Shown here piece after piece: positions 27,328 through 36,907 of a stretch of 64,000 nt of DNA (positions are counted from its first letter, which is position 1; each line of letters begins with the position of its first letter). The position numbers were made by a program, and so were the translations under genes. Below the pieces are notes generated by a model, which was not told where the DNA came from, searched no databases, and was given only the letters and a program-made list of their open reading frames with translations. Where the stretch lies: positions 62,001 to 126,000 of the forward strand of contig JADJTX010000007.1 of the NCBI GenBank assembly GCA_016710985.1. Direction: 5' to 3'. Origin of the DNA: Ignavibacteria bacterium. GTDB lineage: Bacteria; Bacteroidota; Ignavibacteria; Tepidaquicellales; Tepidaquicellaceae.

Positions 27328-30300
27328 TCAAAAAAACGCTTTGATCTCTGCCCTTCCTGTATGAATAATATCTCTTCCGCCTTCTGACCTTCCGTCATAA
27401 TTCAGCGTTGCCTGTAAATTCTTGCTGATGCTGTAATCAAAAAATGCTCGCCATATGATGTTTATCCCGGCCTGCCTTCCGTTAGTAAGCTCATAGGCAA
27501 AGGATGTACTTGATGTATTTAACCTGACTTCATTCCTTTCCAGTTCAGCCCTTAATCTGCCTGTAAAAGTAAAAGAGTAAATGAAACTCAGGATCTGCTG
27601 ATTGATATCTGCCTGTATGGGAATTAACGGGTAAGAGTCAGTTGCACGGAAAAAATTCAGCTGAAAATCACTTTCGATTTCCTGAACCGGCCTGTATGAA
27701 AGGTCTGTAAGCAGTCCTTCGGAATTAATATCCCTGTTTCTTACTGAAGTCTCCGGAGCGTCATTTCTGTCTGTAATACTCTGATATTCAAAAAGTGTGG
27801 ATACATCTTTTGTAAGACCGATCTTCAGATTTACAAACCTCTGAATCAGAAACAATCTTTCGTTGCCGCTTACAAACTGGTTGAATGTTTTCTGCTGAAT
27901 GTATCTGAACTTTAAAGAATACGCCGGATTAAATTCAAAAAAATTAATATCCTGCTGAAAGAGCTGCGTTCCGAGAAGTGTATTCGAATCATTCTGAAAT
28001 GTACTGAAGTGAAGGAAATAAATATTCTCAGTATTCGGATCGGAGCTTTTCTCTTCCACCCTGAAATATGATTCCAGTGTTGTATTTCTGAAGATCTCCG
28101 AAAATACGTCACTGCCGGTAACAGTAAAATACCTGGAAGGTCTTATGTTGAGCCTTGCTGAGGAATTCAGATTTGTAACAGGAAATAATTCACTCGTAGG
28201 CAGATTGATCCGTATATAATTTCCGTCATTGAAAATGGTAAGCTGAAAATTGTTCTCGTTATTCTTCCCCCCGCCGTAAAGATCGCCGAGATAAATATAA
28301 TTTCCTTCACCAACCCTGACTTCCTGAAATACTCTTTCTATTTTAGACTGTCTTTCATTTGTAACATTATAATATAAGTCAGTCGGAACAGCTCCCCGTA
28401 ACGGATCAAGACGTGTCTGCCAGTTTACAGGAACCGTATTATTGTTGGCATTGGATTCGGAAATAAACGCTTCAGTATAAATCTTTTTTCTGAACGTGAG
28501 TTCAAACAAGGTTGACAGCCAGTCAATTCCGGCATATCTTAAACCATATGTCTGAATGTAAGAATTTGACTGGTCAAGCATAACTCCGTTTATGGGAAAA
28601 TTGTCTTCACGAAATCCGAATTCAGTATAGATATTCATATCGTATAAGTTATTAAGGATCAGTCGGGGTTTTACTTCATTAAAAGAAAAACTTCCGGACT
28701 CAAGACTGTCACCCGGCGAGCCTTCAAATACATTTTTACGGTTCTCCTGTTTATAATCAATCAAAAATTCCAGGTTAGGATTCTCAAAGGAAATACCTCC
28801 GATGAATTTTCTGAATCCTATTAATGCTGACTGCTTTAACCAGCTGCTTGATGTTTGTGTTACGGAATAATTGCTTTCGGTTAATTCAATTCTGTAGAGC
28901 AGATCCGGAAGCATCAGTGAATCATTTTTAAGCGCTACTTCCCCTACTGTTCTTAATGAATTAAAAACATCCCCGCGCAATAGTTGTCCGAATGTCCCCC
29001 TGATATCCAATCTGTCAGACGGGGCAACTCTTAATGTAGCTTCATGCTGATCCTCTGTGAGTTTGTTGGTATCCTGAATGTCATACTCTCTGTAAAACTC
29101 TACTGGGTTGTATCTTTCAAGTGGAAGAAAGACTTTGTTTACTAATTTTTCCTTAAGCTTTAACTCGACTGCATTTAACCGCATTCCGAACAATTTAAAA
29201 TTATATTTATTCAATCCGAGATTTCCGTAGATCGCAACGCCGTTATTATTATTATCTCCCAGTGATGAAAATTTATTTGCATCAAAAATTGACAATGCAG
29301 ACTCAACATTTAAAGTAAATTCTTTTCTCGGAGATGATTCAAAATTCAGATTTACGTCCGCAACCTGATGTGCATTCGGGACAGGAATGAAAACGACTGT
29401 GTCAAAATTTCCCTGATTCCCTCCGACAAAATTATACTGAAACTGACTCTGTTGTATGTAATTTCCCTTCCCCTGACCGGTAAATGAAAATACAACCTGA
29501 TACACGGAGTTTGAATCATTAGGGAGATATTTGTAATAAGTATAATTGATGCTGTTAACAACCGTGTCTGATTTAGCATACAGTCCTAATCCTATTCCTG
29601 AAGTATCCGTGCCGACAAATACGACTCCGGATTTTACTGCATTCAGTCTGTCATCACCTGCGTTAGTCAGAATTTGCTTATCCTGCTCGGTCAGTGTAAA
29701 ATCAACCGGCTTATCCTGATTATCATTTTGATTTACATAAGATGCCGTTAATCGGAATTTATTTTTAAAAAAATTCACTGTGTTTGCACCGGTAAGAATT
29801 GCTCTTGTGTATCTTCTGTCTGTATATTCGAAATCAACAATTATGCGTGAGTCGCTTGTTATGAGTCTTTTGTTTGTGAAAGTTATCGTTCCGATTCCGT
29901 AATCAATTGTATAATCCGCCTGTTCTCCGCGTATCATCGGGTTGCCGTTGAGATAAACTTTTTCGGTCCCTGACAAAACCAGAATATTTACTTCATTATT
30001 TGTGCCGACTAAGTAATAAGGTCCCTGTATTTCATCCTGTCCGTTAAATTGATTTGTGCTGAATAATCCGCGCTGAACCGCTCCGCTTAAAAAAACATTT
30101 CCCGATTTATGTCAAGTTCCTGAAGCTTCTCGGTATTACCCTCCGGCTGTATCGGAGTATTTTCATCGGTCAATGCCGCATTGATCTCAATATCATCAGT
30201 AAGCTTGCCGTTAAGCTGCAGCCGGAAACCTGAGTTGAGAGACAGATCCCTGTTGGAACCAATGTTTACTCCTCTGAAGATGCTTCCGGATTTTTCAAGC

Positions 30301-30692
30301 TCTGTCCCCTCAAAAATGCTCCCGATAAAATCCTTCCTTTGTGTCGCTATCTGAACGGTATCTCCGGTAATTGTATCACGCTCGATCAGAATATCAAAGT
30401 TGGAATATTCATCTTTGAGATCGTAAGGGAAGATATCATATTCAATTTTTAATACATATATCTGAAATGTATCAAGCTCGTATTTCTTAAAGAGATCCTT
30501 GCTGAGATTAATTATGCCGTCCCGGAAATTAAAAGTATAATCGGACAATGGCGTGAGTATGTGATTTTGAAGAGTAAGAATATCAGAGAACTGAATTACA
30601 AACCTGTCATTAATATTTACTAAAGTATCTTTGTAGCCGATGTTCGCATTGAAAGTTTTATAGTTGGGATTTTGCTGTTGTGAATACAGCAT
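27328..30692 (-). CDS. Large SprA-like outer-membrane protein, frameshifted
   Basis: About 1,120 residues of beta-strand sequence with the marker GSIFRGVNIGSNRDLSLNSGFRL in two overlapping blocks, NTPIQPEGNTEKLQELD, and TEKVYLNGNPMIRGEQADY. These resemble SprA/large surface barrel proteins of Bacteroidota and Ignavibacteria. One base is missing in the A7/T7 run at 30090-30096: the first ORF ends at EMFF, and the next frame continues as LSGAVQRGLFSTNQFNG. The N-terminal signal peptide appears only after further small corrections near 30700-30750 (MLIK, then KLIILIPVFLFINAVF). It may serve in surface protein secretion or as a transporter; no precise role can be given. Confidence 0.75.
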
Positions 30693-30750
30693 TGATGAAA
30701 AGGAAAACCGGTATTAGAATTATTAGTTTTTGATTAACATTCTTTTTATA

Positions 30751-30830
30751 AACCACTAAGTCTCTAAGACACAAAATTAATTATTTTATAACTTAATACT
30801 TAGTGACTTCGTGTCTTTGTGGCTACTTAA
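30751..30830. repeat. CACTAAG-type inverted short repeats
   Basis: CACTAAGTCTCTAAGACAC and later ACTTAGTGACTTCGTGTCT form an imperfect inverted pair before the SprA-like gene. Related words occur near 36480, 37740 and 41480. Confidence 0.6.
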
Positions 30831-30879
30831 AAGTTAAAATGAATTTATAAATGTGTAATCAAAAAATATTCTATTTGTT

Positions 30880-31476
30880 TTAATTGTGTTTCAATAATTG
30901 TTTCAGTCGTTTATCAGGTTTAATAGCGCCGGTACGGTATTGAATTACTTTACCTCTTACCTTATTAAAAAAATATGTCAACTGAACAATCATTCCGAAT
31001 ATATCCCGTATTTCAAATCCCGAAATTACAAACCCGGCCTTTAGCTTTGCCACTATAATGTGATTGTTATTAACATTGTGGCTGCTTGAGATTTTTTGAA
31101 ATCCCTTCTTTTTAATAATCTCAATTATTACCGGCAGCATTTTTTTATAAATTCCAAGGTTGCGGTATTTTTTTAATATCCCTGTGTTAGTCATGAAAAA
31201 CGTTTCACTATCGGTTTGTTTTCCGAAAAACCATCCGATTTTTTTGTTTCCTTTTAAAATATATATTCTTAATCTGTAAATCTTTTCTAAATTTTCCGAC
31301 AGTCTTTTAATGCATCCCTTTTCTTTTTCTGTCATGACTTCATTTAAATCTAAAGCTCCTGTTCCTGAAAATACTGTCTTTTTGTATTTATCAAAAAACT
31401 TCTGAAACTGCGCGGCATCAGTTGTGATCTCGATTGAATAATCATCAAAGAGTTTGTATGTATTTTTATCTGTCAA
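30880..31476 (-). CDS. GNAT family N-acetyltransferase
   Basis: A 198-residue acetyltransferase-like protein. The acetyl-CoA binding loop is seen as TNTGILKKYRNLGIYKKML (residues about 98-116), followed by a helix and the strand SSSHNVNNNHIIVAKLKAGF, typical of motif A and B. The C-terminal 40 residues are basic and may bind membrane or nucleic acid. The start is TTG at 31476. The substrate is unknown. It lies between the vWA gene and the SprA-like gene, all on the minus strand, and may be co-transcribed with the vWA gene. Confidence 0.75.
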   Translation of the reverse strand: MTDKNTYKLFDDYSIEITTDAAQFQKFFDKYKKTVFSGTGALDLNEVMTEKEKGCIKRLSENLEKIYRLRIYILKGNKKIGWFFGKQTDSETFFMTNTGILKKYRNLGIYKKMLPVIIEIIKKKGFQKISSSHNVNNNHIIVAKLKAGFVISGFEIRDIFGMIVQLTYFFNKVRGKVIQYRTGAIKPDKRLKQLLKHN

Positions 31477-31524
31477 AATTTTTATTAATCTAAAAATTAC
31501 TCAATACTCAATACGTAATACCAA

Positions 31525-33165
31525 TCAATATATTCCGGATTCATCAGTAGCACTCACGTTCGTCTTAGCGCTTTTATCCGTTTTCCTGATCATCAGACTT
31601 ACAGAATTGGATTTGAAGTTGTCTTCTTCGTAATTTATTTCTATTGGTACGTCATCAATGAGTTTTACTGTTGATCCCGGAGTGGTTGTGTTTTTAGAAT
31701 ATATGAAATTCAAATTTCCCGATAAAGATTTCTTGATTTTCCCGAGTTCTCCGGAATAATTATTTGATACTGAATACGTCCCGAAGCCGCCAAGGCAGAT
31801 TTCCTGCTGAGATACGTTATCTATGAACAGCTCGAAGCATTTTTTCTTAAGCAATAAATAAATAAAGAAAATTATTACTGCCAGCAGCAAAGCTATCAGC
31901 CCGATCAGTACAAATAATCTCCACGGTCCGTACTTCATTCTTATCTCAAGAGGAATTTTCGTTACTATTTTTTTATCTTTTAAAACCGGCTGAAAGATCT
32001 CCGGAACTGACCTCAGGGCAAAAAGCTCCTGAAAAGTATTTACATAATTCTGATCGAGTAAAATATCAACCTGCGAAACATCAAGCACCAGATCACCGCC
32101 TATTGTGAAATCCTCTTTAAAAATTGTATTGAATGAAAATGTCGGAGTGATCTCGGGTAAATTAAATATCACAGAGAATCCTGTGACTTCACCTTCGGGA
32201 GAAACATTGCTTACTGTTGAAGGAGAGATAGTCTGCGTTCCGAGTGACTTTACCGAATAGTCCGATGAAGTAAAATTCTCAAGACCTACATTCAGCTTCG
32301 CGCTTTTAATTATGTAGGGATACAGGTTTGATTTAAGTGTCAGATCGTTGAAAGTCTCACGGACCTTCTGACCCTCTTCAAAGCCAAATCCTCTGAGAGC
32401 TGTTCCGTCGAAAAATAATTTTCCTTCTGTAACTTTGCTTTGAGTGACTCCCGGTTTCAGAACAATGGTTCCAATGTCGAGCGGCTTCAAAGTAATTGCT
32501 TTTTGCTTTATTCCTACGCTTCTTAATATCTCATCATAAGACATCAGCTCCTGCTGTGTAAGAACATTTTTTGAATAAACTATTGCATAGGCAACATATC
32601 CTTTTGCTGTATCGCTTCCTTCAGTAATTCTTTCAGGAATAGGGTAAAGCAGTATCTTCTGTATCCTGCTGTCATTTCTGAGTTTCTGATAAAATTCAAG
32701 AGTGTTCTGATACGATGAATCACCGCTTCCCGAGTTGTCATTAATGTTATCGGTTACGAGCCAGATTATTCCTGTATTACCTTCTATGCCTGATATGCCT
32801 TTATCGAGCGCTTCTATCAGATCAGTAGTTCCGGTTTTATCATCCTTACCTGTCATCAGGGAAAATTTGCCAATGAGTTCGTCCGGATTCAATTTATCAG
32901 CATCACCTTCAAAAATTATTTTCGGCGATGTAATTCCCCGCGCAGCATCAGACTTTGTGAAAAGCATTACCTTAGCGTTATCATTGGGCTTAACGGAATT
33001 CTTAATCAATGCTTTCGAAAACAACTTGAAAGTGCTTTGCGGCTGCAGATAATACGGCGACATGCTGCCGGAATTGTCAAATAGAAAAATGAACTGATTT
33101 TCAGTTTGTGAAAAACATTTTACAGTTATAAAAATCAGAATTATTAAAAAAACTTTTTTCATCAT
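31525..33165 (-). CDS. Secreted von Willebrand factor A domain protein with membrane helix
   Basis: Signal peptide (KKVFLIILIFITVKCFS), then a vWA domain starting FIFLFDNSGSMS with the DxSxS metal site, and TGTTDLIEALDKG and WLVTDNIND completing it. A beta-rich middle is followed by a helix (FVLIGLIALLLAVIIFFIYLLL) and a cytoplasmic tail of about 110 residues. An ATG at 33207 is possible, but those 14 extra codons are read from the ATTTGGGATTTCGG repeat, so I place the start at the ATG pair at 33165. The topology suggests a surface or periplasmic sensor that passes force or binding state inward. The neighbour at 33426 may be its partner. Confidence 0.82.
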   Translation of the reverse strand: MMKKVFLIILIFITVKCFSQTENQFIFLFDNSGSMSPYYLQPQSTFKLFSKALIKNSVKPNDNAKVMLFTKSDAARGITSPKIIFEGDADKLNPDELIGKFSLMTGKDDKTGTTDLIEALDKGISGIEGNTGIIWLVTDNINDNSGSGDSSYQNTLEFYQKLRNDSRIQKILLYPIPERITEGSDTAKGYVAYAIVYSKNVLTQQELMSYDEILRSVGIKQKAITLKPLDIGTIVLKPGVTQSKVTEGKLFFDGTALRGFGFEEGQKVRETFNDLTLKSNLYPYIIKSAKLNVGLENFTSSDYSVKSLGTQTISPSTVSNVSPEGEVTGFSVIFNLPEITPTFSFNTIFKEDFTIGGDLVLDVSQVDILLDQNYVNTFQELFALRSVPEIFQPVLKDKKIVTKIPLEIRMKYGPWRLFVLIGLIALLLAVIIFFIYLLLKKKCFELFIDNVSQQEICLGGFGTYSVSNNYSGELGKIKKSLSGNLNFIYSKNTTTPGSTVKLIDDVPIEINYEEDNFKSNSVSLMIRKTDKSAKTNVSATDESGIY

Positions 33166-33170
33166 ACAAA

Positions 33171-33238
33171 ATTTGGGATTTGGGATTTCGGATTTGGAAT
33201 TTTTCAAATTTGGAATTTGGGATTTCGGATTTGAAGTT
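33171..33238. repeat. ATTTGGGATTTCGG repeat (left arm)
   Basis: Units of AATTTGGGATTTCGGATTTGG before the vWA gene. The complement of the same unit fills 33361-33425, so the two tracts form an inverted pair around a 120-base spacer. Confidence 0.85.
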
Positions 33239-33360
33239 TAATTCAGTTTGGAATTTGTTTTTATCAATTTAATAATGACTAAAAAAGTTTTGTTATAGAT
33301 ATCAATTCATTAGATTTAAATTCTAAACTGAATTTTGATAAATAATATTAATATAAATCA

Positions 33361-33425
33361 AAAATCTAAAACCAAAAATCCAAAATCAGAATCAAATCCC
33401 AAATTCGAAATTCCCAATTCCAATT
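33361..33425. repeat. CCAAATTCGAAATCCCAA repeat (right arm)
   Basis: Inverse-orientation copies of the ATTTGGGATTTCGG family, ending exactly at the stop of the propeller-like gene. Confidence 0.8.
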
Positions 33426-34718
33426 TCAAAGGTGTATATTCAGCTTATCATTTGTAAAAGCAACGAGGTTACCGTTTTTAGACAGCACAAATATCCCGTT
33501 ATGCGAAATGACAGCTGATATTATTTCAACGGACTCATTGGTCTCACCGGAGGCAATTACATATCCTTCGGCTTCCTGGAATCTGTTGAGATTGCAAAAT
33601 ACTATTTTATTATTTTTAGATATGACCAAAACATTTTTACTGATGCATTCGATCTTGTTTTCAAACTCATCCTCGAAACTGTAAACCTGAAGGCCGCTTG
33701 ATTTAAAAAATTTCCATCCGTCAAGTGTACCTGCAAAAATATTGTCAGCAAATCCGCCAATAGAATTCAGGTAAGCATTTTTTATCCCGGTAAATTTGAA
33801 TTTGTAATTCACCGGCGGTACATCAACATAAAAAAGCTCGTTCATTCGAGATGTAATATAAATCCTATAGTTCAAATAAAATATAAAGGAATTTTCATCA
33901 GTTTTAATATTTTTAATATCAAGAGTAAATTCTTTTGCAGTCATTTTTTCCAGATCATAACTCATAACAGATGAATCAAAAAGCAGATATGCACACCCAT
34001 CTGCAATGCAAATTTTATCAGAAACAAAATCAGTGATCTTGAATCCATGATTAAAGACAGGGTTAATATTTCCCGCGTTAATGATCTTTATGTTTGCTTT
34101 GCCTTGTGAACTGCAATACTCTGTGAATACAATATATTCCTTATATCTGTTTAAGTTGCTCCATATGTAATATCCCTCAGGTGAACTGTAAATTTCCTCA
34201 TACATTATTCCGTTTTCATCGTTCAGCTTTAAACGGTAAATTTTACGCAGCGAGTTCAGATAAATAACATTTTCATGAACAAGACCTGTTTTTTCAAATG
34301 ATTCATCTTCAAAAAATATTTTATCATCAACCTTTCCGGTAAACCTGTCAATCAGATAAACATTACCTTTAATGGATGATAAAATTATATGTCTGTTATT
34401 TTCGAGAATGGAATTAAAAAATTCATCTTTAAGATTAATGCTGAAATTTTTTCTGAATCCCTGATCAATGCCTTCCGGAAAATCCAAATCCGAATTGTGA
34501 TAACTGCTTAAGTGTGAATCACCTTTATAAAAGGAATTTACCTTTGAATTTCGGATCTTCTCCTCATGGCCGGCTTCTATTTCTTCAACATCTATTTTCT
34601 TTTTTTCAACCTCGTCCTCGTTATCAAGATCTATAACAATTCTGTTTTCTTCAGAAGCAGTCTTTGCTTTTGGATTCTTTTCTTCATCACCAAAATCTAT
34701 TACTATTCTTTCCGACAT
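33426..34718 (-). CDS. Predicted cytoplasmic beta-propeller-like protein
   Basis: A 430-residue protein without a signal or membrane helix. The N-terminus has two copies of a short motif (RIVIDFGDEE at residue 4, RIVIDLDNED at residue 26) and an acidic linker. From about residue 85 it has repeated beta strands of the type IILSSIKGNVYLIDRFTGK and VFVLSKNGNLVAF, consistent with a seven-blade PQQ/WD-like propeller. No enzyme residues are visible. It is directly upstream of the vWA gene on the same strand, suggesting a joint function; the doubled motif may be a docking peptide. I do not recognise a named family. Confidence 0.65.
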   Translation of the reverse strand: MSERIVIDFGDEEKNPKAKTASEENRIVIDLDNEDEVEKKKIDVEEIEAGHEEKIRNSKVNSFYKGDSHLSSYHNSDLDFPEGIDQGFRKNFSINLKDEFFNSILENNRHIILSSIKGNVYLIDRFTGKVDDKIFFEDESFEKTGLVHENVIYLNSLRKIYRLKLNDENGIMYEEIYSSPEGYYIWSNLNRYKEYIVFTEYCSSQGKANIKIINAGNINPVFNHGFKITDFVSDKICIADGCAYLLFDSSVMSYDLEKMTAKEFTLDIKNIKTDENSFIFYLNYRIYITSRMNELFYVDVPPVNYKFKFTGIKNAYLNSIGGFADNIFAGTLDGWKFFKSSGLQVYSFEDEFENKIECISKNVLVISKNNKIVFCNLNRFQEAEGYVIASGETNESVEIISAVISHNGIFVLSKNGNLVAFTNDKLNIHL

Positions 34719-34735
34719 TTTAATTAATATTAAAT

Positions 34736-34867
34736 GAAATTACTCATTACTCCCTTACTCATTACTCCCTTATTACTCATTACTCATTACTCATTACTCA
34801 TTGTTCATTGTTCATTGTTCATTGTTCATTGTTCATTGTTCATTGTTCATTGTTCATTGTTCATTGT
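34736..34867. repeat. TTACTCA and TTGTTCA tandem repeats
   Basis: Seven-base TTACTCA units change into TTGTTCA units (plus strand). The tract runs into the 3' end of sua5 and codes, on the minus strand, for its last residues MNNEQ and stop. Confidence 0.93.
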
Positions 34868-35764
34868 TCTTGCTCTTTCGAGTCTGTCATTAATTGCGAT
34901 ACCGATTCCTTTATTCTCAACTTTTTTATAAACGATAAAATCCAGCTTCTGCCTGTCAAGATCTCTTAAATCCGAAAATAAATGCACTGCAATCTCTTTA
35001 TAGTCAGCATATTTGCTGAAATCAAGATAGCCGATCTTTTTATCTTTTATGTCTTTTACTTCATCAAAATTATTTACGCGGTACAACGGAGTCTTAGGAG
35101 CATAATGAACTTTCAATAACCCCGGAGATAGTATTTTCCCGGTTTTATCATCAGTCACTTTACCCGTAACTTTTTCGATGTCTTCCTTTGTAATAAACCC
35201 ATGTCTTAAAATATTAACGTCACCATTCAGAAAGCTTATGATCGTAGATTCTATTCCTATCTCACACTTTCCGCCGTCCAGTATGTAATTTATCTTTCCC
35301 CTGAGCTCGCTCAAAACATCATCAGCAGATGTCGGCGAAATTTTCCCGGCTTTGTTGGCGGAAGGCGCTGCTATGGGTAAGCCTGTTTCTTTTAACACTT
35401 CCCGGAAAATGTTGTGTGAAGGAATTCTCAGCCCCACACTGTCATTGCCGGCTGTTACTATATCCTGAATAATATTATTCTTTTTTAATACGAATGTTAC
35501 GGGTCCCGGAGAAAATTTATCAGCAAGTTTATAAACTTCATCGGGAATATCAATGGCATATTTTTCAAAATCTGCAACATCACGGACATGAACTATCACC
35601 GGATTAAACTTCGGACGGTCTTTGGTTTCATAAATTTTAATTACGGCATTTTCATTAAGAGCATTTGCTCCAAGCCCGTAAACAGTTTCTGTAGGCAGTC
35701 CTATTACATTACCTTCATGTATTTCTTTTACTGCTAAATCTATGTCTTTAATTATCTTTGTCAA
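34847..35764 (-). CDS. sua5: Threonylcarbamoyl-AMP synthase, long form (Sua5/TsaC)
   Basis: Makes threonylcarbamoyl-AMP for the t6A modification of tRNAs reading ANN codons. The YrdC core has GLPTETVYGLGANA, ETKDRPKFNP, KFSPGPVTFVL, SVGLRIPSH and PIAAPSANKAGKISPT. The linker LSPGLLKVHYAPKTPLYR leads to the C-terminal Sua5 domain, so this is the long two-domain form (305 residues). The start is TTG at 35764. The final residues RTMNNEQ are translated from the TTGTTCA repeat, which suggests that the natural end was replaced or extended by repeat DNA. Confidence 0.93.
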   Translation of the reverse strand: MTKIIKDIDLAVKEIHEGNVIGLPTETVYGLGANALNENAVIKIYETKDRPKFNPVIVHVRDVADFEKYAIDIPDEVYKLADKFSPGPVTFVLKKNNIIQDIVTAGNDSVGLRIPSHNIFREVLKETGLPIAAPSANKAGKISPTSADDVLSELRGKINYILDGGKCEIGIESTIISFLNGDVNILRHGFITKEDIEKVTGKVTDDKTGKILSPGLLKVHYAPKTPLYRVNNFDEVKDIKDKKIGYLDFSKYADYKEIAVHLFSDLRDLDRQKLDFIVYKKVENKGIGIAINDRLERARTMNNEQ

Positions 35765-35765
35765 T

Positions 35766-35938
35766 TTGTTGATTTGGTTAATTTGTTGATTGGTTAATTT
35801 GTTGATTGGTTAATTGGTTGATTGGTTAATTGGTCAATTTGTTAATTTGTTGACTTATTAAGATAACTCAAAATACTTACATAGCTAATTAACCAATAAC
35901 CAATTAACCAATCAACAAATCAACAAATCAACCAATCA
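35766..35938. repeat. GGTTAATTTGTTGATT / AATCAACAAATTAACC inverted tandem repeats
   Basis: Left tract (35766-35850) carries units of TTGATTGGTTAATTTG. Right tract (35880-35938) carries the complementary units AACCAATTAACCAATCAAC. A 30-base spacer separates them, so the RNA or single strand could form a long hairpin between sua5 and the next gene. Confidence 0.9.
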
Positions 35939-36380
35939 CAATGCTTTCCAGATGTCTCACTCTTTTTCTCAGATCATAGCTCCTGAACGAAAGATGAAAA
36001 ACCAATGCAAAGCTTAAAAATATAAAAGAGAACAGGACAAATCCAATCCGGTAAATATAATTAAACATCGTGACCAGTGGATCATAAAATGCCTTTTCAA
36101 GCATTTCTCCTTTCTCTTTCTTATAGAGGCTTTCGTCAATTTTATCCGAAGAGAAAAAATTCTTAATTTTTTCTATCTGAAGCTCTATCTGTTTCGATCT
36201 GTAAACAAGTTCATCTATTTTATCATCTGCCGTTTGAAAGTAGCTTTTCTTAAAACCCGATATTTCCAGAGTCTTTCCGGAAATAGAATCAAAGAGCGGT
36301 TTTGTTAATGAATTACCCAGCAAGGCGGTCAGAAATATCAAACCGCTAATGAAATATAATGTTATATACGCAGTTTTCAT
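35928..36380 (-). CDS. Small two-helix membrane protein with coiled coil
   Basis: A 150-residue protein with a helix at each end (YITLYFISGLIFLTALLG near the N-terminus, IGFVLFSFIFLSFALVFHLSF near residue 125) and a charged coiled-coil region of about 60 residues between them, likely periplasmic. No family is recognised. Its last codons run into the inverted repeat. It is on the same strand as sua5, with only the repeat between, but a functional link is not evident. Confidence 0.6.
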   Translation of the reverse strand: MKTAYITLYFISGLIFLTALLGNSLTKPLFDSISGKTLEISGFKKSYFQTADDKIDELVYRSKQIELQIEKIKNFFSSDKIDESLYKKEKGEMLEKAFYDPLVTMFNYIYRIGFVLFSFIFLSFALVFHLSFRSYDLRKRVRHLESIVIG

Positions 36381-36478
36381 TTTGTTTTATTGAAAATAGC
36401 TTTTAAATAAAAAATATAATATGGGATAATGGGTTCTTGGGATAAATATTTCTAACCATTAAGCAACACTCCCCTGTA

Positions 36479-36518
36479 TTTTACCACTAAGGCACTGAGA
36501 ACACAGAGCTGCACAGAG
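36479..36518. repeat. CACTAAGGCACTGAG-type repeat
   Basis: A short stretch with CCACTAAGGCACTGAGAACAC, one of four dispersed copies of this family in the window. Confidence 0.5.
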
Positions 36519-36585
36519 ATTATTTTTGTAACATTTGATTGTGAGCGGATGTGAATTATATCTTTATTTTTTATGAAAAATAGAA

Positions 36586-36615
36586 TTGTAAAAATTCTTT
36601 ATATTGGTTAGTTTG
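36586..36615 (+). promoter_or_regulatory. Candidate Bacteroidota-type promoter of tRNA-Asp
   Basis: TTG at 36586-36588 and TTAGTTTG at 36608-36615 lie 19 bases apart and resemble the -33 TTG / -7 TAnnTTTG promoter of Bacteroidota, with one mismatch. Transcription would start a few bases ahead of the tRNA. Confidence 0.35.
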
Positions 36616-36629
36616 CAAGTTCATTAACC

Positions 36630-36703
36630 GGAGTCGTAGTTCAGTTGGTTAGAACGCCTGACTGTCACTCAGGAGGTCGCGAGTTCGAGTCTCGTCGATT
36701 CCG
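36630..36703 (+). tRNA. tRNA-Asp (anticodon GTC)
   Basis: A complete 74-nucleotide cloverleaf. The acceptor stem GGAGTCG pairs with CGATTCC. The D-arm contains AGTTGGTTAGA. The anticodon arm CCTGACTGTCACTCAGG has GTC in the loop, and the T-loop is GAGTTCGAGTCTC. The 3' CCA is not encoded (GCAA follows). A terminator lies about ten bases downstream. Confidence 0.97.
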
Positions 36704-36712
36704 CAATCAAGT

Positions 36713-36745
36713 AACCCTGTAGGTAAAGTACTTACAGGGTTTTTT
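36713..36745 (+). terminator. Rho-independent terminator of tRNA-Asp
   Basis: Stem AACCCTGTA / TACAGGGTT extended by GGTA / TACT pairing, followed by TTTTTT. It is positioned immediately after the tRNA. Confidence 0.9.
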
Positions 36746-36824
36746 ATATTATGAAGGGATAACTTGTTAACTTTGGTTGGTTAGGGTAGGTTTTTTACCG
36801 TATGGGATATATCCGGGAAATAAA

Positions 36825-36857
36825 CAAAAAATGTGCAGCTCATTAAGAACTGCACAT
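36825..36857 (-). terminator. Rho-independent terminator of msrA
   Basis: On the minus strand ATGTGCAG pairs with CTGCACAT around an 11-base loop and is followed by TTTTTT. It is 50 bases after the msrA stop codon. Confidence 0.85.
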
Positions 36858-36907
36858 CTTATCATCAACAACAACTAACACTAACTGTTGAAAGTTAACT
36901 CCAAGAC

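Noticed and set aside
35766..35938. Inverted repeats as transposon ends
   Set aside because: No transposase lies between them, the spacer is about 30 bases and there is no target duplication; they are facing tandem repeats.
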